A stretch of DNA of 8,404 nt, taken from NCBI GenBank assembly GCA_947306845.1, contig CAMZHP010000130.1, forward strand, positions 1 through 8,404, written 5' to 3'. Below are positions 1-5,625 of this stretch, piece by piece. Within the stretch, counting starts at the first letter, position 1. The number at the start of each line of letters is the position of its first letter. The DNA is from an uncultured Prevotellaceae bacterium (lineage in GTDB: Bacteria; Bacteroidota; Bacteroidia; Bacteroidales; Bacteroidaceae). The notes beneath the pieces were generated by a model. The model was not told the DNA's origin, did no database searches, and was given only the letters and a program-made list of their open reading frames with translations. The position numbers and the translations under genes are program-made.

Positions 1-11
1 CAGAGTGATAC

Positions 12-100
12 CCACGCGTAGTTTGCTGATACATCCGTTTGGTGTGCGTAGAAGGCATGGTTAGCCTTCACGCACACGACGGATATCAGCATACCCGTGG
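12..100. repeat. Long imperfect inverted repeat / stem-loop, candidate structured RNA
   Basis: Pairing by eye gives about 35 base pairs in consecutive helices: 12-16 with 96-100, 18-20 with 92-94, 24-30 with 85-91, 33-38 with 79-84, 42-49 with 70-77, and 51-56 with 64-69. They close on a 7-base loop at 57-63, with only small bulges (31-32, 39-41 against 78, and 50). No oligo-T tail is visible on the right, so it is not a plain rightward terminator; the left end is too near the window edge to judge. A leftward promoter-like signal lies about 150 bases away, so it could be transcribed on the minus strand as a small RNA or as the leader of a gene beyond the left edge. It could also be a remnant of a small palindromic mobile element. 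I cannot assign it to a known RNA family. Confidence 0.6.
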
Positions 101-225
101 CATCCTACTCCGCTATGTCTTTGACTTGCATTTGAATGTGGTAATTTCAGATAGCCAATCGACAAAGCATCGTGTGACGCTTTTCTATAATGTAGTGCTC
201 GCCCGAGACGGTGTGTTTTAGTCAT
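61..225 (-). CDS. Possible 54-residue small protein or leader peptide, unrecognised
   Basis: An ATG at 225-223 on the minus strand opens 54 codons ending with TAA at 63-61. It begins about 25 bases downstream of a leftward TATATTTG box, and a GGCGG stretch directly abuts the ATG, too close for a normal ribosome binding site. The peptide starts MTKTHRLGRALHYRK. It is basic and rich in scattered His (six of 54 residues), has no signal peptide or membrane segment, and matches no family I recognise. The stop codon lies in the loop of the 12-100 hairpin. Two bases later another ATG (58-56) opens a frame that runs off the left edge. The length is within what chance allows and the composition is odd for a real protein, so this is weak. 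The alternative is a non-coding leader or degenerate sequence. Confidence 0.2.
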   Translation of the reverse strand: MTKTHRLGRALHYRKASHDALSIGYLKLPHSNASQRHSGVGCHGYADIRRVREG

Positions 226-250
226 CCGCCGTTATCGGGTTATGCGATTG

Positions 251-284
251 CAAATATAGGCAAAATTTTGAATTGTCGAACAAA
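251..284 (-). promoter_or_regulatory. Putative leftward Bacteroidota-type promoter
   Basis: On the minus strand, TATATTTG (258-251) matches the Bacteroidota -7 consensus TAnnTTTG exactly. A TTTG (284-281) lies 22 bases upstream, close to the usual spacing of the -33 element. Transcription would start near 245 and run leftward through the small frame and the hairpin. The spacing is better than for the other two promoters proposed here, but AT-rich sequence yields such matches by chance. Confidence 0.4.
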
Positions 285-540
285 AAGAAAAAGATATTTT
301 CACCCCTTTTTCAACCTTTTTGCGAGTGCCTTGGCACTTTTTCTATTTTTGTATTCCATTTTCCTCCTTATTTTATCTCTTTATTATCTCCAATAGCAAC
401 CTGGTCTTCCTTCGATGGTTGGCTGCTGGCCTATGTTCTTTTTGGGTAGGTTTCGCCCGAGACCAACCAGTATACAATTGACTTTAAAATACAAATTATT
501 AAATTTCGGTAATTTTTTTTAGTAATTTGCTTAAATCCGT
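259..540. other. AT-rich intergenic region without a recognisable gene
   Basis: This stretch contains T-rich and A-rich tracts and no convincing reading frame on either strand. The one rightward frame crossing it (211-396) translates to a hydrophobic, low-complexity peptide typical of AT-rich DNA. Visible structure: a short stem, AGTGC (325-329) with GCACT (334-338), followed by T residues; a 7-base inverted repeat, TGGTTGG (416-422) with CCAACCA (463-469); and TCGCCCGAGAC at 453-463, which repeats the same 11 bases at 199-209. If both proposed promoters are real, this is a divergent control region. Confidence 0.5.
324..342 (+). terminator. Weak terminator-like stem with T tract
   Basis: AGTGC (325-329) pairs with GCACT (334-338) around a CTTG loop, and a wobble pair can extend the base. 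The last stem base begins a run of five T (338-342), and the sequence continues T-rich. The stem is only 5-6 bp and no convincing rightward gene precedes it, so its role is doubtful. Confidence 0.2.
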
Positions 541-548
541 TATCTTTG
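541..548 (+). promoter_or_regulatory. Putative -7 box for the ATPase gene
   Basis: TATCTTTG matches the Bacteroidota -7 consensus TAnnTTTG exactly and ends 19 bases before the ATG at 568, implying a very short leader. No good -33 element is at normal spacing: a T8 run (513-520) sits about where one would be expected, while a clean TTTG at 526-529 is only 11 bases upstream of the box. AGGAAG at 560-565 can serve as a ribosome binding site and supports the 568 start. Confidence 0.5.
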
Positions 549-567
549 TGCTAAAATTCAGGAAGAT

Positions 568-1704
568 ATGGGTAAATATTTGAATCCGTTTGTAGTTTCT
601 GGCAAGATAGCCCCAGCCTATTTTTGTGATAGAGAGTCTGAGTCTGCTGAATTGGAGAAAGCACTTCGCAACCAATTAAACGTTGTGCTTACGTCATCAC
701 GTCGCATGGGAAAAACTTCGCTTGTTGATCATGTTATTGATCAACCGTCCATTCAGGAAGAGTATCTTACGATTTCAGTAGATATTTTGCATACCACAAC
801 TTTTCGTGAGTTCATTCTCACTCTCGGAACAGCCGTTTTCGAAAGTGTGGCCAGTAAAAGTGAGAAAATGCGAAAACTATTTGTTACATTGCTGAAATCA
901 CTCAGTGCCAGTTTTGGATATGACCCAATACAAAATACACCCACGTTTGATGTCAAATTGGGAGACATTCTACGACCGGAATACACCCTCAATGAGATTT
1001 TTGATTATCTTGAACGTGTAGACAAACGCTGTTTGGTCATCATAGATGGATTTCAGCAGATTTCCCGATATCAAGAGAAGAATGTCGAGGCTCTCCTGAG
1101 AACGCATATTCAAAAACTTTCGAATGCCAACTTTGTGTTTTGCGGAAGCAGGAGAAGGTTGATGGAGGAAATGTTTTTCTCATCAAGACGTCCTTTCTAT
1201 CAGAGTGCCAAGGCATTGAGACTCGAACCGATTGACAAGGAAGTTTATCTTGATTTTTCCAAATCACATTTCCAACAAGCAGGAAGGAGCATCTGTACTG
1301 AAGCCTTCTACTACGTTTACGACATTTTCCGGGGCGTCACTTTCTATGTGCAGCGCATCATGAAGGATGCATTCTCAGAAACACCCGAAGGAGGATGTTG
1401 CGATATAGATATGGCCAAACAGTTGGTAGAGGATTACATTAAGGAAAATGATTCTCATCTTCGGGAACAACTGGCATTTATCACCGAGGTTCAAAAGGAA
1501 CTGCTCTATGCCATCCATGAGGAAGGACAGGTTACAAGCATCACATCATCAGCTTTCAACAAAAAACACAGGTTGCGTTCACCCAGTTCCACTCAGTCTG
1601 CCGCCCTCAAGTTGCTTGAATATGACTTGATCACCCGGAAAGAGAAAATTTATTCTCTCTCCGACCCTCTTCTGAGCCTCTGGCTAAGTAGGAAAGGAAG
1701 ATGA
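568..1704 (+). CDS. AAA+/STAND-type ATP-binding protein with C-terminal winged helix
   Basis: This 378-residue soluble protein resembles the archaeal-ATPase-like P-loop NTPases common as orphan genes in Bacteroidota. The N-terminus has the NPFVVSGKI and FCDRE-type segment that precedes the P-loop in this family. Walker A is SSRRMGKTS (residues 43-51), with Ser where the first Gly of GxxxxGK[ST] normally sits. Walker B is CLVIIDG (155-161): Asp160 is present, but the usual following catalytic Glu is Gly161, then FQQI. A sensor-like FVFCGSRR (189-196) and an RRPFYQSA segment (207-214) follow. Residues from about 305 to 378 look like a winged helix, ending in SLSDPLLSLWL. There is no signal peptide or membrane segment, so it is cytoplasmic. 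Partners and substrate are unknown. A 60-base sample at 601-660 is 45% GC, below the neighbouring enzymes, and it is convergent with them. The family call is firm; function is not. Confidence 0.88.
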   Translation: MGKYLNPFVVSGKIAPAYFCDRESESAELEKALRNQLNVVLTSSRRMGKTSLVDHVIDQPSIQEEYLTISVDILHTTTFREFILTLGTAVFESVASKSEKMRKLFVTLLKSLSASFGYDPIQNTPTFDVKLGDILRPEYTLNEIFDYLERVDKRCLVIIDGFQQISRYQEKNVEALLRTHIQKLSNANFVFCGSRRRLMEEMFFSSRRPFYQSAKALRLEPIDKEVYLDFSKSHFQQAGRSICTEAFYYVYDIFRGVTFYVQRIMKDAFSETPEGGCCDIDMAKQLVEDYIKENDSHLREQLAFITEVQKELLYAIHEEGQVTSITSSAFNKKHRLRSPSSTQSAALKLLEYDLITRKEKIYSLSDPLLSLWLSRKGR

Positions 1705-1756
1705 TACCTTCTTTATTTCATGGTGACCTTTGTATCTCAGTGTTGAATGACGTATC

Positions 1757-4700
1757 TCATTCCACCGTCAGGGGGTCGAAGAGCATGTCGCTGAGGCCTT
1801 CGCCGGTGAGGACGACATGGTAGGTGCCGGCATTGATCTGCGAACCGGTGGTGATGCTTGTCATCTTGCGCTTGGTCTTCTTCTCCTGTGTCTGCAGGAA
1901 GGTGATGTCATCGTCCTTATAGACCGTTCCCTTGCTGTCGGTGATATGCACATGCAGCACGCGGGCTTTTTGTGCGTTGTGATATTTCCAGCGCAGGGCA
2001 TAGACCTTGGCGACACCGACGGTGAAATCCCACTCCATGCGTCCTTTCACCTTGCGGCCTTCCACCTCGATGGCATTGTTGCTGCGTGGCGGCAACAGTG
2101 AGTCGGGCGTCTTGGTCAGAATGTCCTTGTCGAAGTCCGCCCACATCGTTGAAGTGGACAGGGGGACGTCGGGCACTGCCGTGGCATCCGATGCTGGTGT
2201 GGCGATGGCGATGGCGGAAATGATGGCTTGTCCTGCCCTCACCTTGGGGAAGGAGATGGTGATGTCACCGCCGTTGTGGGTGATGTCTACCACGCGCTTG
2301 TAGGGTTGCCCGTAGTGGGCCTGTGCCCAGATGTCAAGGTCACGGACGACGGTCTTGCCGTTGATGGCGACATCAAAACGGCGCAGTCCCTCTGCGTCCT
2401 GCTGCCGGTACCAGGGCTCGACAAAAAAGAGTTCCACGCGGTATTTCCCTGCTTCGGCAGGAAAGTGGTAACTGAGCGCATGACGGCCGAATCGGGAGGT
2501 CTGGAACAGCGGTGATGAGATGGCGTCATTGTGGGTCTGCGAAGCCTGATAGGGGGAAAGTCCTTCAAATCGCTCGCTCCAGGAATGTGACCACCGACTG
2601 TCGTCCTGCATCCACTTATGGCCAAAACTGTCCTTGATGAGGTCGCCGCCGCAGTTGAGGCGGTAGAGATAGTCGTATCCTTCTGCGGGTCTGAGGATGC
2701 TCTCATCCACTGTGGATGCGGCTGGGGCGATGGACTGCGGGTTGTAGCGTTGCATGTAGCGGTAATAGGCATCGGTGGGCTGTTCCCAGATGGTCAGCAA
2801 ACCCTTGTGGTTGAAGGGGCCCACTTTGTCGATGCGGCGCAGTCCCTCATCAGGTTGCCGCCGCCCGGGGTTGTCGTGGCTGACGAGCAACCACTGGAAA
2901 TGGCCGCACACGCTGTCGGCGACACTCTCAGCCAACTGCGCCTTTTTCAACAGCAGGTCGGCGGCACTTTCTTCGGTATATCCCTCTCCGGTGTGGTTGC
3001 CGAGGGTGCGCCAGGCACCATACTCGCCGTTGAGCAACTGTTCGGGACGTTTCAGTTCGTTGCCGTAGTTGTCGGGGTCACCGCCGTAGGTGCCGCTCCA
3101 GTTCTGTATGACGTTCCAGTCGGTGCCTTCACCGCCGTTGCAGGTGGTGATGAGCCGTTGTGTGCCACAGCGTGGGTCCATCTCGCGGATGATGTTGCAG
3201 CATTCCTCGGCGAAGTCACGGGGCAGTGTGCTCTCGTTCTGCAGTCCCCAGAGGATGATGGAGGGGGAGTTGCGGCGCTCCTTCACCCATTGGCGCAGGT
3301 GTCGCTTGAACGACTCGCGGAACTCCGGTGTGTCATACCAGATGTGGGCGGAGAACTGTGGCCACCAGAGAATGCCCTCACGGTCGAGCAAAGTCTGATA
3401 GAGGAGGTTGTGGGGTTGGTGGGCGTCGCGGAAGGCGTTGAATCCTGCGTCTTTCACCAGTTTGATGCGGGCCTCGATTTGTTCGGGTGTGAAGGCGTGG
3501 CTCTGCCCGAATTCATGCTCATACTCGCAGGTGCCGTTGATGAAGATGGGCTGTCCGTTGAGCAGGAAGCGCTGGTCGCCGTCTTTGCGGGTCAGCGGCC
3601 ACGAGGTCGTGCAGATGCCATACGGTGTGTTGGTGCTCTCGGTGGTCTTGCCGCCGCGCTTGATGAGGGTACTGACATTGTAGAGATAGGGCTTTTCCAG
3701 AGTCCATAGGTTGGGCTGACTGAGCGCTGCCTGCTGCCGCACCGTGCGTGTCTCGCCGGCGGCGAGGGTGAGGGACTCGGTGAGGCGGATGACCTGCTTG
3801 CCGCTCTTCTCCAGCAGTCGGTTGACAAGGTCGAAGGTGATGGCCTCGGTGCCATAGTTGCGCACTTCGGTCTCTACAAACAGACTGTCGCAGGCTGCGT
3901 TGTTCCACACATGCACGCCGAAGGGTTCTACACGCACTGGGTCGGTGACTTCCAGCACCACGGGACGGAAGATGCCAAAGGGTTGGCTGCCTTCGCTGAA
4001 GCCCCATTCGCTGCTGCATCCGCCGCACACCCACGGCATGTCGGTGATACCGGCGGGATGGGAGACGTTCACCGTGAGCCGGTTGCTGCTGCCGGGTCGT
4101 ATATAGGGGGTCACATCCAGGGTCAGCGTGGTGCGTCCGATGTCATGGCGGCCCAGCGCATGCCCGTTGAGGGAGATGTCGGCGTATGTGCCCACACCCT
4201 CGAAGCGGATAAAGAATCGCTTACCTTGGAGGTCGGGCACATCAAAGGTCTTGGTAAAGATGGCCTCTCCATGCAGGTTGCCGTGCTCGAACTGTACGGC
4301 TCCGTAGTAGTCGTCGAGGTTGATGGGGATGTCGGTCTGAAATGTTTTCCCTTCGTGCGTCACCTCCCAATGTTCGTTGAGCGATTGCACATAGCGATGA
4401 CCGGTGGGATCCGGGGCTGGGAAATGCACCTCGCTTGCACCGAGATGCTTGGAGGTGGCGAGGGCGATGCCGCGCTGTCCGGCATGGTTCACGGCGCAGT
4501 AGAAATGGTAGACCACCCCGTTGTGTCTCACCACGCAACTCTTGTGGGCAAACATCTCGTCGTAGGGCTTGGAGGGGATGATGAGGTCGGGTCCCGTCCA
4601 GTCCTGCCAGTGCACCAGGTCATAACTGGCGGCGAAGGTGTTGTAGGCGTTGTATTCGCGGGTGGGGTTGTAGGCGGAGAAATAGTACATCACCCATACG

Positions 4701-5560
4701 TCGTCCATGCGTACGAGTTGGGCGTCGCCCGTGATGGTGCCGTCGCTGTCGTGGGCAAAGACGGGGTTGCCGCTGTAGCGTTTCCATCGTTTCATGTCCT
4801 TGGAGAGGGCGATGCCGATGCGCTCACCTTTGGGGTGGGTGTCATTCTTGCCGCCGGCATTGTAGAACATCACGAATGGGTATTTCTCCTCACCTTTGAT
4901 GCGCTGCCGCTTATCTTTGATCCAATAGATGGTGCTCTTGTATTGTGTCAGTTGCTCCCACCACTGCGCGTCAGGGTCGTCATAACTCATCAGGGGGGCG
5001 GGTTGCGTGTCCCACTGATGTGGATGGGTGATGTCGCCTGCTGTCGATGCGATGCCGATGCTCAGAGGGGCGTTCACCGCCTCATAGCCTGTGCCTGGTC
5101 CGCCGATGTAGGTCATCCAGTGCTTTCCCTTGTAGGCTTGCATCTCATGGCTGCCTTCCCATTCATAGTCAATCAGCGCAGGAAATCCACCCCGCTGGTT
5201 TTGGTCCCAAACCACCCCTCCCCCTCCTTTGGAGGGGGTCGGGGGGAGGTTTAAAATCTTCCCCTTGATCTCCCAGTGCAACAGGTCGTCGCTCTCGGCG
5301 AGCCACGTCTCATAGCCCCGCCCGTCGGTGCCGTCCTTACCGTCATAGCACACGAAGGTCATATACCATCTGCCGTCCTGGCTAAACACCGTCGGACAGT
5401 CATATTTGCGATCATTGGATTCGGGAGCCACCACCATCCCGTATTTGTAGGGCGTGACGGAGGCCTCGTAAATCTCCTGCATGCGTTTTTGGGGAATGGC
5501 CTGTCCCATCGAGGCGAGACAGCCAAGCAGGAGGATTGTGGCAGTGATGGATATTCTCAT
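1757..5560 (-). CDS. Exported GH43-like / GH2 beta-galactosidase-type fusion with malectin-like domain
   Basis: This 1267-residue enzyme is exported by a signal peptide at 1-21, probably cut after GQA; Cys14 in LLLGC makes a lipoprotein a weaker alternative. Residues about 35-375 resemble the five-bladed propeller of the GH43/GH32/GH117 group. Candidate acidic residues are Asp54 (YDCPTVF), Asp279 (GDAQLV) and Glu335 (DEMFAHK). Residues about 390-940 are a GH2 module: sugar-binding jelly roll, immunoglobulin-like domain and TIM barrel, with acid/base Glu776 in WGLQNES and likely nucleophile Glu846 in NGEYGAW. This fits a retaining beta-galactosidase or related beta-glycosidase. Residues about 965-1120 look malectin-like (RLNCGG, YRVELFFVEPWY) and probably bind carbohydrate; 1135-1267 form an unassigned beta-rich domain. 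Residues 104-117 come from an inserted palindromic repeat. The ATG follows an A-rich stretch without Shine-Dalgarno, 64 bases after the upstream gene's stop, suggesting cotranscription. The GH2 call is strong; the exact sugar is unknown. Confidence 0.9.
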   Translation of the reverse strand: MRISITATILLLGCLASMGQAIPQKRMQEIYEASVTPYKYGMVVAPESNDRKYDCPTVFSQDGRWYMTFVCYDGKDGTDGRGYETWLAESDDLLHWEIKGKILNLPPTPSKGGGGVVWDQNQRGGFPALIDYEWEGSHEMQAYKGKHWMTYIGGPGTGYEAVNAPLSIGIASTAGDITHPHQWDTQPAPLMSYDDPDAQWWEQLTQYKSTIYWIKDKRQRIKGEEKYPFVMFYNAGGKNDTHPKGERIGIALSKDMKRWKRYSGNPVFAHDSDGTITGDAQLVRMDDVWVMYYFSAYNPTREYNAYNTFAASYDLVHWQDWTGPDLIIPSKPYDEMFAHKSCVVRHNGVVYHFYCAVNHAGQRGIALATSKHLGASEVHFPAPDPTGHRYVQSLNEHWEVTHEGKTFQTDIPINLDDYYGAVQFEHGNLHGEAIFTKTFDVPDLQGKRFFIRFEGVGTYADISLNGHALGRHDIGRTTLTLDVTPYIRPGSSNRLTVNVSHPAGITDMPWVCGGCSSEWGFSEGSQPFGIFRPVVLEVTDPVRVEPFGVHVWNNAACDSLFVETEVRNYGTEAITFDLVNRLLEKSGKQVIRLTESLTLAAGETRTVRQQAALSQPNLWTLEKPYLYNVSTLIKRGGKTTESTNTPYGICTTSWPLTRKDGDQRFLLNGQPIFINGTCEYEHEFGQSHAFTPEQIEARIKLVKDAGFNAFRDAHQPHNLLYQTLLDREGILWWPQFSAHIWYDTPEFRESFKRHLRQWVKERRNSPSIILWGLQNESTLPRDFAEECCNIIREMDPRCGTQRLITTCNGGEGTDWNVIQNWSGTYGGDPDNYGNELKRPEQLLNGEYGAWRTLGNHTGEGYTEESAADLLLKKAQLAESVADSVCGHFQWLLVSHDNPGRRQPDEGLRRIDKVGPFNHKGLLTIWEQPTDAYYRYMQRYNPQSIAPAASTVDESILRPAEGYDYLYRLNCGGDLIKDSFGHKWMQDDSRWSHSWSERFEGLSPYQASQTHNDAISSPLFQTSRFGRHALSYHFPAEAGKYRVELFFVEPWYRQQDAEGLRRFDVAINGKTVVRDLDIWAQAHYGQPYKRVVDITHNGGDITISFPKVRAGQAIISAIAIATPASDATAVPDVPLSTSTMWADFDKDILTKTPDSLLPPRSNNAIEVEGRKVKGRMEWDFTVGVAKVYALRWKYHNAQKARVLHVHITDSKGTVYKDDDITFLQTQEKKTKRKMTSITTGSQINAGTYHVVLTGEGLSDMLFDPLTVE
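5209..5252. repeat. GC-rich palindromic repeat inside the GH43-like/GH2 gene
   Basis: This 44-base element is bounded by AAACC and GGTTT inverted ends (read on either strand). It has a perfect 8-bp core stem, CCCCCTCC (5220-5227) with GGAGGGGG (5231-5238), around a TTT loop. Further C-rich and G-rich arms can pair outside the core. In the coding strand it supplies 14 codons in frame, residues 104-117, reading NLPPTPSKGGGGVV, a low-complexity insert between a beta-strand (WEIKGKIL) and WDQNQRGGFPAL. From memory, unverified, very similar C/G palindromes are dispersed in many Bacteroidota genomes. It looks like a REP- or MITE-like insertion that preserved the reading frame. Confidence 0.75.
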
Positions 5561-5580
5561 TTTTTAAGGGCTTTTCTTTT

Positions 5581-5625
5581 TTTCTAGATTTTCTAGATTT
5601 TCTAGATTCTCTAGATTTTCTAGAT
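5581..5625. repeat. Five 9-bp tandem repeats, unit TTTCTAGAT
   Basis: Five consecutive 9-base units lie at 5581-5589, 5590-5598, 5599-5607, 5608-5616 and 5617-5625. Four are identical TTTCTAGAT; the fourth is TCTCTAGAT. Every copy contains the palindrome TCTAGA or a close junction form of it. The array fills most of the 64-base gap between the two enzyme genes and its last base overlaps the TGA of the upstream gene. On the coding strand it is A-rich and lies 20 bases upstream of the GH2 gene's ATG, where it would set leader spacing. Copy number could change by strand slippage. Confidence 0.9.

Noticed and set aside
12..100. Hairpin as 6S RNA, SRP RNA or tmRNA
   Set aside because: There is no large central bubble as in 6S RNA, no SRP GGAAG-type tetraloop region, and no tRNA-like end of tmRNA that I can see. 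A covariance search could overturn this.
39..221. 60-codon rightward frame across the long hairpin
   Set aside because: It begins at TTG inside the hairpin arm, has no upstream signals, and its similarity to the opposite-strand frame (YQ..TRG) follows from the inverted repeat.
211..396. 61-codon rightward frame with a hydrophobic C-terminus
   Set aside because: It starts at GTG and runs through T-rich sequence, so a Phe/Leu-rich peptide is expected by chance. It has no ribosome binding site and passes through a leftward promoter-like signal.
1705..1756. Bidirectional terminator between the convergent genes
   Set aside because: The only pairing seen is GATAC with GTATC across a loop of about 20 bases or more, without a T tract, which is too weak to call.
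2618..3709. 363-codon rightward open frame antisense to the GH2 region
   Set aside because: It lies wholly within a gene with clear GH2 catalytic motifs on the other strand. Its Val/Ala/Gly-rich composition is typical of the complement of GC-rich coding sequence.
3911..5254. 447-codon rightward open frame antisense to the GH43-like/GH2 gene
   Set aside because: Same reason: repetitive VVGGEV- and HxxE-type composition, no recognisable domain, and full overlap with conserved propeller sequence on the minus strand.
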